The notes: generated by a model from the sequence alone, not told the origin. A stretch of 7,653 nt of DNA from Bacteroidota bacterium (GCA_013287095.1 JABDEJ010000088.1:1-7653), one strand, 5' to 3'. Shown: positions 1 to 6,812, counted from the first letter of the stretch. Program-made: numbers and translations.

Positions 1-195
1 ACCTGGGATGGCAAAGTTGTTCCTTGTTGTTTTGATAAAGATGCAACACATGTATTGGGAGATATTGAAGTTGAAAGCTTTGCAAGTTTATGGCACGGGA
101 GAGCCTACCAAAATTTCAGGGGCTCCGTACTGCGTTCCAGGAATGAAATTGACATTTGCCAGAACTGTACCGAAGGGACCACTGTTTGGGTGTGA
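1..195 (+). CDS. Radical SAM/SPASM domain protein, C-terminal fragment (5' end outside window)
   Basis: This frame is open from the first base to a TGA at 193-195 and gives the last 64 residues of a longer protein. It begins TWDGKVVPCCFD (Cys9-Cys10). It continues with LGD (19-21), a Ser-Phe-Ala-Ser-Leu-Trp stretch (26-31), an Arg-containing stretch around 40-47, and Cys53-x2-Cys56 followed by Gly59. This is the usual order of a SPASM domain: a CC-x-D pair, then LGD, then S-x-x-x-(I/L)-W, then C-x2-C. SPASM domains bind auxiliary iron-sulfur clusters at the C-terminus of radical SAM enzymes that modify peptides or other substrates. The radical SAM core (CxxxCxxC) lies upstream and is not visible, so the substrate cannot be inferred. 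Another frame over the same bases (from an ATG at 8) has no recognisable content and is a shadow. The next gene follows on the same strand after about 45 bases. Confidence 0.85.
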   Translation, partial: TWDGKVVPCCFDKDATHVLGDIEVESFASLWHGRAYQNFRGSVLRSRNEIDICQNCTEGTTVWV

Positions 196-240
196 AATCA
201 GGAGTCAGAAATCAGGGATAAACAGAAAAAAAATAGCATT

Positions 241-639
241 TTGGAAAATACAATTGAATCGGAAAACGAAAACCAATATATACCAGGTGTTTGCAACATT
301 GGCAAAGAAGAAATTACAGCCCGGAAGAAGAGTTTGTATATTTCATTGGCCTTGTTTGTAGTGGACATTATCGTTCTAGAACTGCTTCATGCCAATCATT
401 GGTGGGGTATTACTGTATTTGTTCTTGCGGCATCTTTTGCAGTAAGTTTTCAGCAGGTATATTTTAAATTCTGTGTGAATTTCGGAATAAGAGGCGTTTT
501 CAATTTTGGGGATTTAGGCAAAACATTCACCTCAGAACAAAAGGAATATTATCAGAAAGACAGAGCCAAAGCGTTAAAAATGATTGTTACGGGAATTACA
601 TTTGGAATCGTAATAGCGGTAATCTATTATTTTATGTAA
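241..639 (+). CDS. Small three-helix membrane protein, possibly 2TM-domain-like; non-ATG start
   Basis: The predicted protein is 132 residues if translation begins at TTG 241. The N-terminus is hydrophilic and acidic, with a basic patch (RKK 28-30). Hydrophobic segments lie at about 31-50, 54-74 and 111-131. A polar linker between the second and third carries Lys, Glu, Asp and several Tyr. The first two helices around a His-Trp-Trp turn (53-55) loosely resemble the 2TM domain common in Bacteroidota; the third helix is extra. That family call is tentative and no function is proposed. There is no ATG anywhere in the N-terminal part. The frame is open back to the preceding TGA at 193-195, so initiation could also be at ATT 238 or further up, and no clear ribosome binding site decides it. 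The gene may be co-transcribed with the SPASM gene. Confidence 0.6.
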   Translation: MENTIESENENQYIPGVCNIGKEEITARKKSLYISLALFVVDIIVLELLHANHWWGITVFVLAASFAVSFQQVYFKFCVNFGIRGVFNFGDLGKTFTSEQKEYYQKDRAKALKMIVTGITFGIVIAVIYYFM

Positions 640-640
640 A

Positions 641-672
641 ACAAAAAAGGGCGCTCCTTTCAGACCGCCCTT
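641..672 (-). terminator. Rho-independent terminator for the T9SS surface protein gene
   Basis: AAGGGCG (647-653) pairs perfectly with CGCCCTT (666-672) across a 12-base loop. Read on the minus strand, the GC-rich stem runs directly into a T tract (complement of the A run 643-648), the standard intrinsic terminator layout. It lies 25 bases past the stop codon of the minus-strand gene. On the plus strand the stem is followed by ATCAAAAC rather than T's, so it is probably weaker as a stop for the 241-639 gene. Confidence 0.75.
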
Positions 673-697
673 ATCAAAACGAACAATTCCCGAATAA

Positions 698-2734
698 TTA
701 ATTTTTAATGATTGACTGATTTGCTAAAGTATTGTTATTCCCATCAATAAGTTGTACGAAATAAAGACCTGCCGGTAAAGTGCTCATATCAATCTGTTTT
801 TGCATCAAACCCCTACCGGATATCATTTGCTGATATATATTTGACCCTGTTTCATTCACCACTTTCAGTATTGTATTGCCTTCCAAATTACCGGTCCAGT
901 TCACATTTAGAATGGTATTCGTGGGATTCGGGTAGGCAGAAACTGTTGGGACTGAATTTGAAATATCAACGGAGCGTATCATAGAATAGGTGAAATTGCC
1001 GTTGAAATCAACCTGTTTTAGCCTGTAGTACAATGTTCCTGCAGGTACTATTCCGGCAAGGTTGTCTATGTCAGAATAATAATTTGTCAGATTAGTAGTA
1101 CCGTGTCCCTGAATTTGGCCAATGCTGGTCCAGTTTGCCGCATCTAAAGAACGTTCTACATCAAAATAATCATTGTTTTGCTCAGAAGCCGTTGCCCAGT
1201 TGAGGTTTACCTGGTTATCCTGGTATTGCGCCGAAAAAGAAACTAGTGATACCGGAAGTGGGTTTACGCCGCTATTATCGCCAAAGGTATAATATCCAAA
1301 TGTGGGGTCCATATCGCTTGCCGGCACCGAAGCAGTTACCGAGGCTGCGGTGTGTGCGGTACTGCCAAGGTCTGCCCATGTTGAACCGGTAGTACGGTAT
1401 ACACTGAGATCGCCCGGGGTAGTAATTCCAGAAAATGTAGCGTCTAACCAATTTAAGGTTACACTGGCCGAAGCCGTACCGGAGTTTTCTATCAGGGTCC
1501 AATATTCATCGGTACTGGCTGTGGCACCTCCAGGAGGCGTAGCGCTATGGCCTGATTTAAAATACTGCACGGTATATTGAGAAACATCGGAAACATTACT
1601 CAAACCTATTGGTGCATATTTATTTACATTACCTGTAGGGAAAGTGAACGAATTATTGACACCATCAAGGGCAGTGTTTTTTATCGGACCATCAACAAAG
1701 CTGGTATTGCTTGCACCTGCAACTGAAAGTGTTGAAGACAATATCAGAAGATCTGAAGCATCTGTGGTCAAAACACCGCTGGTAAGGACTAAATTATGGC
1801 CTATCGTAAGGTTTCCCCCCGTTAATGTAGCTCCGGCGCTATTGTCCAGCGTCAGGTTATACAAGGAGTAAGCGTTGCTAATAGTTTGGGGTGAAGACCC
1901 TCCTAAAGTCACGGTGGATGTATTTGCAGTATAGCCTGAAACTGACATATTCCCACCAATGGATAATGACCCTCCGGTGACACCGGCAAGGGTAGCGCTC
2001 CCGGTAAGGTTGCCGTTAACAATTTCAGGATTTGCCAGTACGATACTATTATTGTCTGCTTCGAGATTGTTAAAAGTAAAAGCATCAATATTTTGTGTAC
2101 TTGATCCACTTAGAATAACCGTTGAAGTGCCCGCAGAAAATGTAATGCCCGTCATATTGCCCTTGACGGTGATTTGGCTGGAACCAGCCGTAAGGGAGCC
2201 AATTCCGGTCAGATTCCCATTTACAAGGATATTGCCAGTTAAAGTAGCGCCATTGTTAACTTGCAGATTATCGAAAGTTGCCGCCCCGATATTTTGATTA
2301 GTAGCGCCATTTAATACGATGTTATTTGTGGTTCCCGGTGCAATAGTAGCTATGGAAATATTGCCGGCGATATTTACTGTTCCTGAAGCGCCGGATAAGT
2401 CCAACGTCCCTGAACCGGTAAGATTACCTGCAACTGTTAAGCTATAACCTGAACTAACAGTTACAGTTTGACCGGTAGATATGGTAAGTGCGAGCACTCC
2501 ATCAGTACCAGTAAGAACGGGAGCAAAACCTGTATACGAGGCAGGGATTATTGCATTGTCTGAAGTTGTTGGCGCACTGAAAGTACTCCAATTAGTTCCA
2601 TCATTCCAAGCACCACTGGTTATACTTAGACCAGTCCAGGTATCCTGAGCGTTTGCATTGTAAATGGTAATGAAAAATACTACCGCCGCTAACAACCTGA
2701 GCGGCCACTTGAAATAATTTTGGTTGGTTTTCAT
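698..2734 (-). CDS. T9SS-exported beta-repeat surface protein with type A sorting domain
   Basis: The protein has 678 residues. A signal peptide occupies about 1-29, with a hydrophobic core LLAAVVFFITIY and likely cleavage after Ala29 (ANA|Q). Residues 75-340 are rich in Gly, Ser, Thr and Asn and form short beta-strand repeats. These include three units of about 65 residues (roughly 138-203, 204-272, 273-340), each opening with a V/I-x-L-x-G-x-(S/T) strand and a Q-(N/T)-I turn. Such patterns suggest a right-handed beta-solenoid. Residues 345-485 form another beta-rich region, and 494-590 look like a fibronectin type III-like module (LPVSLVSF to YYRLKQVDFNG). From about 598 there is a T9SS type A C-terminal signal: SAYPNPT, then LPAGLYFVQL, ending SIIKN. 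The T9SS would carry the protein through the outer membrane, where it is usually anchored or released. There is no cysteine in the protein. Adhesin or surface-layer function is inferred from architecture only; no catalytic motif was seen. Confidence 0.9.
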   Translation of the reverse strand: MKTNQNYFKWPLRLLAAVVFFITIYNANAQDTWTGLSITSGAWNDGTNWSTFSAPTTSDNAIIPASYTGFAPVLTGTDGVLALTISTGQTVTVSSGYSLTVAGNLTGSGTLDLSGASGTVNIAGNISIATIAPGTTNNIVLNGATNQNIGAATFDNLQVNNGATLTGNILVNGNLTGIGSLTAGSSQITVKGNMTGITFSAGTSTVILSGSSTQNIDAFTFNNLEADNNSIVLANPEIVNGNLTGSATLAGVTGGSLSIGGNMSVSGYTANTSTVTLGGSSPQTISNAYSLYNLTLDNSAGATLTGGNLTIGHNLVLTSGVLTTDASDLLILSSTLSVAGASNTSFVDGPIKNTALDGVNNSFTFPTGNVNKYAPIGLSNVSDVSQYTVQYFKSGHSATPPGGATASTDEYWTLIENSGTASASVTLNWLDATFSGITTPGDLSVYRTTGSTWADLGSTAHTAASVTASVPASDMDPTFGYYTFGDNSGVNPLPVSLVSFSAQYQDNQVNLNWATASEQNNDYFDVERSLDAANWTSIGQIQGHGTTNLTNYYSDIDNLAGIVPAGTLYYRLKQVDFNGNFTYSMIRSVDISNSVPTVSAYPNPTNTILNVNWTGNLEGNTILKVVNETGSNIYQQMISGRGLMQKQIDMSTLPAGLYFVQLIDGNNNTLANQSIIKN

Positions 2735-2888
2735 AAGGGTTAAAATTTTAGTTTAGTTAGGTCATAAAATATGTTTTAAGCGAGGACTTTTTAACTCCCC
2801 TGCTTACTAGAAACGTCTAAATACAAAATCTGTTTAATAAAAGATGATTTGAAATATCTTATCCCTTGACTGGCTTGGATTTCCTTTC

Positions 2889-4757
2889 ATGAAGAAATCT
2901 CTATATTCGCCGCAGGATAACTCATTACAAAACTTAAACGAAAAGCTAAATATGGTTTTTACCACCGTACCGCTGACCTTTACCAATATGCCGCTTAATT
3001 ATTTGGACTTTGCGTTTATCGGGGCGTTTTTCCTTATCATTATTTTCGTGTCTATTAAATACTCTTCCCGTGCAGGTGAAAGCCTTGGAGAGTTTTTCCT
3101 GAGCGGACGCAAACTGCCCTGGTACATTGCGGGGTTCAGCATGGTTGCCACCACTTTTGCAGCAGATACCCCATTGGCGGTCACCGAAATCGTAAACAAA
3201 AATGGCATTGCGGGCAATTGGCTCTGGTGGAACATGCTTATTGGCGGAATGCTCACCGTATTTTTCTTCGCGCGTTACTGGCGCCGTGCCGGTATTACCA
3301 CTGATGTGGAGTTTGTTGAGATCCGCTATGGCGGCAAACCTGCCGCTTTTCTCAGGGGATTTAAAGCGGTTTATCTCGGTGTATTTATGAATTCAATCAT
3401 CATGGGCTGGATCAATGTGGCTTTGGCAAGTATTCTCCATGTGTTTTTTGATATTCCGGTTGACCACCTTATTTACTATGTAGCAGGCGCCATGATTTTT
3501 ACAGCTATATATGCTTCAATTTCAGGATTATGGGGTGTGGCAATCAATGATTTTATCCAGTTCTCTATTGCAATGACAGGGGTAATTGTTTTAGCGGTAG
3601 TAGTCGTCAATTCGCCCCAGGTTGGCGGTATTGCCGGACTCCAGGCCAAACTTCCTGCGGAAAGCCTTCAGTTCCTACCAAAAATTACGCTAAATGGGGA
3701 TTCGGGTACTTTGGGCAGATTGTCTTTGAGCGTGGCAGCCTTCTTTGCTTTTGTGGGGGTGCAGTGGTGGGCATCATGGTACCCCGGTGCTGAACCCGGC
3801 GGCGGTGGCTATGTAGCGCAGCGCATGATGAGCGCCAAAGATGAAAAGAATTCTCTTTGGGCAACCCTATTCTTTCAGGTAGCACATTATTGCATTCGTC
3901 CCTGGCCGTGGATATTGGTAGGGTTGTCAACCATCGTCCTCTACCCTACTCTTGGTGTGGATGATAAGAAGCTTGGCTATGTAATGGCCATGCGTGATTT
4001 TTTGCCGCCCGGATTGAAAGGATTGCTTCTGGTAACTTTTCTCGCGGCCTACATGAGCAGCATTGCATCTCAGCTTAACTGGAGTACCAGTTATTTTATT
4101 AATGACCTTTACAAACGCTTTATCAGAAAAGACGATACTTTTGAAAATGAAGCCAAAGCCCAGAAGCACTATGTGTTAATGAGCCGGATATTCACCATTG
4201 TAGTTATGCTAATCGCATTGTTTGCATATACCCAAATTGGTTCGATATCAGGAGTGTGGATTTTTGTAATAGAATGCGGGGCCGGGCTGGGACTGGTTTT
4301 GATATTGAGATGGTACTGGTGGCGCATAAATGTTTGGAGTGAAATAACGGCGACAATAGTGCCATTCATTGTTTATGGATGTCTTAAAACAATGACTTCT
4401 ATTGTATTCCCAAACAGTTTTTTAATCACTGTAGCCATAACCACTGTTTGCTGGATCGCAATGACCTTTCTAACAAAACCTGAAACACCAGAAGTTTTGC
4501 AAAAATTTTATGAGCGCATACAACCGCAAGGCAACTGGAAACCAATCAGGTTGCTCCTGAATATCCCATATAAAAAATCAACAATTCCTTACCTTGTCTT
4601 GTCCTGGTTCAGTGCCATTTTAATGACCTATTCATTACTCTTTTTAATAGGCAGTATCATTTTCGGGGATTATAGACAAGCAGGGATTTTGTTTTGCACG
4701 GCATTAAGCGGATTATTGCTTATGCGTTTGGGTATGAAGAAAGCAGAATTAAGATGA
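2889..4757 (+). CDS. Sodium:solute symporter (SSS family) membrane transporter
   Basis: The protein is up to 622 residues and strongly hydrophobic, with at least a dozen predicted membrane helices. The stretch from LDFAFIGAFF (39-48) through GEFFLSGRKLPWYIAGFSMVAT (67-88, in part), FAADTPLAV (90-98) and NGIAGNWLWWN (105-115) is typical of the SSS N-terminal half. AAYMSSIASQLN (386-397) carries Ser390-Ser391, the position of the Na2-site serines in characterised SSS transporters. The family couples inward Na+ movement to uptake of sugars, amino acids or other organic solutes; the substrate is not readable here. Start choice is uncertain. ATG 2889 gives a polar leader of about 33 residues unusual for the family, while ATG 2952 (Met22) or 2988 (Met34, just before the first helix) fit better. 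TATATTCG at 2902-2909, one base off TAnnTTTG, would place transcription after the first ATG, although no strong -33 partner is seen. The gene stands alone and ends 53 bases before a hairpin. Confidence 0.92.
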   Translation: MKKSLYSPQDNSLQNLNEKLNMVFTTVPLTFTNMPLNYLDFAFIGAFFLIIIFVSIKYSSRAGESLGEFFLSGRKLPWYIAGFSMVATTFAADTPLAVTEIVNKNGIAGNWLWWNMLIGGMLTVFFFARYWRRAGITTDVEFVEIRYGGKPAAFLRGFKAVYLGVFMNSIIMGWINVALASILHVFFDIPVDHLIYYVAGAMIFTAIYASISGLWGVAINDFIQFSIAMTGVIVLAVVVVNSPQVGGIAGLQAKLPAESLQFLPKITLNGDSGTLGRLSLSVAAFFAFVGVQWWASWYPGAEPGGGGYVAQRMMSAKDEKNSLWATLFFQVAHYCIRPWPWILVGLSTIVLYPTLGVDDKKLGYVMAMRDFLPPGLKGLLLVTFLAAYMSSIASQLNWSTSYFINDLYKRFIRKDDTFENEAKAQKHYVLMSRIFTIVVMLIALFAYTQIGSISGVWIFVIECGAGLGLVLILRWYWWRINVWSEITATIVPFIVYGCLKTMTSIVFPNSFLITVAITTVCWIAMTFLTKPETPEVLQKFYERIQPQGNWKPIRLLLNIPYKKSTIPYLVLSWFSAILMTYSLLFLIGSIIFGDYRQAGILFCTALSGLLLMRLGMKKAELR

Positions 4758-4810
4758 TGTGATAATGGAGTTATGTGTTGATTTGCTAATTGGCTGACGC
4801 AAAATAATTT

Positions 4811-4845
4811 AAACCTATAAGGTTTTGGAAACCTTATAGGTTTTT
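4811..4845. terminator. Perfect 15-bp hairpin between convergent genes, likely bidirectional terminator
   Basis: AAACCTATAAGGTTT (4811-4825) is exactly complementary to AAACCTTATAGGTTT (4829-4843), with only TGG (4826-4828) as loop. On the plus strand the T run continues to 4845, giving a plausible terminator for the symporter gene. On the minus strand the following T's are interrupted (TTTAAATTATTTTG). The right arm contains the TAA stop codon (4834-4836) and the last codons of the minus-strand sugar transferase. The stem is AT-rich, unlike many classical terminators, and the sequence resembles a dispersed palindromic repeat; see findings. Confidence 0.7.
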
Positions 4846-5454
4846 GCCGAGATAGTCCACGAACGATTCTCCACTAAAAATCGACTCCTCATCTGGTTTA
4901 CTTTTCTTTAGGAAGAAATATTTGATCGTTAGCCAAACAATTAATGCATCTAATTTGAATGATTGATGTTTAACATAAAAAACATCCAGTCTCAGTCGCT
5001 GCGGCCAATTGAGTTTATTCCCACCCATTACCTGGGACAAGCCAATAATCCCTGGGCGTATGCTGTGCCTGGTTTTTTGAATTGAATCATAGTATGGCAG
5101 ATATTCAACCAAAAGCGGTCGCGGGCCTATAAAATCCAATTCTCCTCTTAAAATATTAATAAATTGTGGAAGCTCGTCAAAATGAAAATGCCTTAAAAAA
5201 GATCCGAATGCAAATTGGCGTTGATAGTCAGGCAACAAAATACCTGAATCATCAGTTGTATCCAGAAGTGTTTTGAATTTCAAAAGCAAAAAAGGTTTTT
5301 CATTTAATCCCGGACGTTTTTGGAAGAAAAAAACTTTGCCATGGTTCTTGATTGCTAGTATTATAATGATGATGAATAGGAAGGGCAATAAAATAATCAG
5401 GGCTGTCAAAGCTAATATCCACCCGCATACAGGCTTTATGAAATGAAGGTACAT
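4834..5454 (-). CDS. Small PglC/WcaJ-type phosphoglycosyl transferase (bacterial sugar transferase)
   Basis: The 206-residue protein matches the minimal bacterial sugar transferase domain. It starts with a hydrophobic segment at about 11-35 containing a central Pro24, as in the re-entrant helix of PglC-like enzymes. Then come QKRPGLNEKPF (45-55), LLLKFKTL (56-63), FDELPQF (92-98) and GELDFIGPRPLL (104-115), followed by RHSIRPGIIGLSQV (129-142). Asp93-Glu94 is the expected catalytic dyad. These monotopic inner-membrane enzymes move a sugar-1-phosphate from a nucleotide sugar onto undecaprenyl phosphate, the first membrane step of capsule, exopolysaccharide or O-antigen assembly. The long N-terminal four-helix and CoA-binding-like part of WbaP/WcaJ enzymes is absent. 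The start is the ATG at 5454-5452, with AGGAAAG (complement of 5465-5471) about 10 bases upstream. The gene lies 31 bases downstream of the phosphatase gene on the same strand. The last codons and the stop lie inside a hairpin, so the native C-terminus may have been altered. The sugar specificity is unknown. Confidence 0.92.
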   Translation of the reverse strand: MYLHFIKPVCGWILALTALIILLPFLFIIIIILAIKNHGKVFFFQKRPGLNEKPFLLLKFKTLLDTTDDSGILLPDYQRQFAFGSFLRHFHFDELPQFINILRGELDFIGPRPLLVEYLPYYDSIQKTRHSIRPGIIGLSQVMGGNKLNWPQRLRLDVFYVKHQSFKLDALIVWLTIKYFFLKKSKPDEESIFSGESFVDYLGKNL

Positions 5455-5485
5455 TAATAAAATACTTTCCTGAATTTCTGAAAAC

Positions 5486-6229
5486 TTAAAGACTGTTGTT
5501 CTTTAAATTTAATGCTTCACATTGTTTGTAGGCCGGAGTATTAATCGCATTTTTGAAATGGGGTAAATGCCTGACATGATGCACGTCAGAACCAATTAAG
5601 TGCACCATCTTTTCCTTTACCAGCCACTCAGCTACTTTTTTGGATTCTTTGGAATAATACCCAACAAAAGAAGCCAGATTAAGCGCAAAATAGACATCTC
5701 TGGCAAAAATATCCTTATAGGTATTGAAGTCATCATACATAAAAACGTAACGCTCCGGGTGCGCCAAAACAGGCTGGTACCCTCCCATCCTGAGATTGAA
5801 CAGTACTTCAAAAAAATTGTTGGCTGGATTCAGATAGGATGTTTCAACCAGTACATACTTATCCCCAAATGACATCAGATTTCCAGCTTTAAGCTCTTCT
5901 TCAAAATGGTCATCGAGATAATATTCAGCAGCACATTCAACTTCTACATCAATATTATTCTTTTTCAGTTCATGTCTTAACTCTTCGCAAAGCGCCCTGA
6001 TCTCTTCGGGTGAATTGCGGTAGAAATCGGCCATAATATGAGGCGTGGTAATAAACTTGTTATAGCCCATGGCATGCATGGCACTGATAATCTCAAGCGA
6101 CTCTGCAAAACTCTTTACCCCATCGTCTATTCCAGGTAAAAGATGAGAGTGCATATCGGTCTTAATAAAGCCCTCGTTTTGAATGGATCCTGTGCCTGAC
6201 TGGCCAAACATTCGGGAAAAAAGCCCCAT
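5486..6229 (-). CDS. CpsB/YwqE-type PHP-domain tyrosine-protein phosphatase
   Basis: The 247-residue protein is of normal length for the family. Metal-binding motifs of the PHP fold appear in order: DMHSHLLPGIDDG (25-37, with His27 and His29), TTPHIM (61-66, His64), ECAAEYY (98-104, Glu102), AHPERY (156-161, His157) and GSDVHH (213-218, Asp215 and His217). This is the manganese-dependent CpsB/CapC/YwqE family, which dephosphorylates tyrosines on the polysaccharide co-polymerase kinase and so controls capsule or exopolysaccharide output. No signal peptide is seen, so it should be cytoplasmic. It is the first gene of a minus-strand unit with the sugar transferase, 31 bases apart, which supports a polysaccharide role. 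No Wzc-type kinase partner is present in the window. The start at 6229 gives a short basic leader (MGLFSRMFGQ) also seen in relatives. A candidate promoter lies just upstream (6258-6292). Confidence 0.92.
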   Translation of the reverse strand: MGLFSRMFGQSGTGSIQNEGFIKTDMHSHLLPGIDDGVKSFAESLEIISAMHAMGYNKFITTPHIMADFYRNSPEEIRALCEELRHELKKNNIDVEVECAAEYYLDDHFEEELKAGNLMSFGDKYVLVETSYLNPANNFFEVLFNLRMGGYQPVLAHPERYVFMYDDFNTYKDIFARDVYFALNLASFVGYYSKESKKVAEWLVKEKMVHLIGSDVHHVRHLPHFKNAINTPAYKQCEALNLKNNSL

Positions 6230-6257
6230 ATTTTTATATATTTCGCAACAAAAACTG

Positions 6258-6292
6258 CAAATATGAGTTAAATTAACGTATAATTAAGCAAC
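6258..6292 (-). promoter_or_regulatory. Candidate Bacteroidota-type promoter for the phosphatase/sugar transferase unit
   Basis: On the minus strand, CATATTTG (complement of 6258-6265) is one base from the Bacteroidota -7 consensus TAnnTTTG. GTTG (complement of 6289-6292) sits 23 bases upstream, at the long end of the accepted -33 to -7 spacing. Transcription would then begin about 20-25 bases before the ATG at 6229. It is found by pattern only, and the AT-rich background makes chance matches likely. Confidence 0.3.
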
Positions 6293-6296
6293 TTTG
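6289..6296 (+). promoter_or_regulatory. Candidate -7 element for the Kazal-domain gene
   Basis: CAACTTTG differs by one base from TAnnTTTG and lies 18 bases upstream of the preferred GTG start at 6315, which would leave a very short leader of about 10 bases. No convincing -33 TTG was found at the right distance. Its CAAC overlaps the GTTG proposed as the -33 of the divergent phosphatase promoter, so at least one of the two calls may be wrong. Confidence 0.18.
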
Positions 6297-6314
6297 TGGA
6301 AAGACTGCCATACT

Positions 6315-6812
6315 GTGAAATTGATTTATAAACGAATATTCTTCGCTTTCTGTTTTATTGTCCTCCTGATTGGTGCCAAATCAAATCTTTATGCCCAATT
6401 TAACGCCTGCAAAGATACATTGAATACAACAACTGTAACATGTAGTTATCAACAGGATACCATGTGGCAACCAATATGTGGATGTGACCAGCATACCTAT
6501 GCCAACCTTTGCCTTTTTGACCAGGCACATCTGTTAAATTTTACCTATGGCACATGTGAAGAAGTAACACTCCAGCATCTTTATCCTAATCCAACTTCAG
6601 GAGAAGTAAACTACCGGATTTATCTTAAACAACAGGAAGACGCTTATATGTTTATATATGATGAGTATGGACGCGTTCATTATACCCGTTTTTTTGAAAC
6701 TATTCAAGATGATACCGAAACCCTTGATCTGACAACCATGCAAAGTGGATTTTATATTATGGTTGTTTTTGCCAATGGGCATTATGCCTCTAAGAAATTC
6801 CTCAAATATTAG
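6315..6812 (+). CDS. Secreted Kazal-like domain protein with T9SS type A sorting tail
   Basis: The protein is 165 residues from GTG 6315. This start gives a textbook signal peptide: MKLIYKR, a hydrophobic core (8-21), then LYAQ with cleavage probably after Ala27. A TTG at 6294 in the same frame would add seven residues (MWKDCHT) before the basic region and is less likely. Residues 32-81 resemble a Kazal domain, with cysteines at 32, 43, 55, 57, 66 and 81. The central stretch PICGCDQHTYANLC matches the bacterial PVCGCDGxTYxNxC form, and a Y-G-x-C ends the domain. From about 88, YPNPTSGEVNYRI through SGFYIMVVFANG to KKFLKY is a T9SS C-terminal sorting domain. Kazal domains commonly inhibit serine proteases by a substrate-like loop; inhibition here is inferred from the fold only. 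The protein should be exported across both membranes. It ends two bases before the next frame starts, suggesting co-transcription with the damaged deacetylase gene. Confidence 0.85.
   Translation: MKLIYKRIFFAFCFIVLLIGAKSNLYAQFNACKDTLNTTTVTCSYQQDTMWQPICGCDQHTYANLCLFDQAHLLNFTYGTCEEVTLQHLYPNPTSGEVNYRIYLKQQEDAYMFIYDEYGRVHYTRFFETIQDDTETLDLTTMQSGFYIMVVFANGHYASKKFLKY

Noticed and set aside
8..361. Open plus-strand frame of 117 codons from ATG 8
   Set aside because: It overlaps the SPASM coding frame and the membrane protein frame, both of which make family sense; this frame shows no motif or consistent hydrophobicity and is a shadow.
1302..2297. Several open plus-strand frames opposite the T9SS surface protein
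   Set aside because: They are antisense to a clearly coding, repetitive gene whose codon use opens the opposite strand; no recognisable protein content, promoter or spacing supports them.
2735..2888. Searched the 154-base divergent gap for promoters, riboswitch-like folds and small genes
   Set aside because: No convincing paired -33/-7 elements, no strong hairpin and no small gene; TTGAC at 2866-2870 lacks a partner at a sensible distance.
2999..4369. Minus-strand open frames opposite the sodium:solute symporter
   Set aside because: The plus-strand frame is a well-conserved transporter throughout; the opposite frames look like arbitrary translations.
5600..5872. Plus-strand frame of 90 codons opposite the PHP phosphatase
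   Set aside because: It lies entirely inside a gene with intact metal-binding motifs and has no independent support.
6279..6284. TATAAT matching a classical sigma-70 -10 box
   Set aside because: Bacteroidota primary promoters use a different -7 element, no TTGACA-like partner sits 17 bases upstream, and such hexamers are expected by chance in an AT-rich gap.
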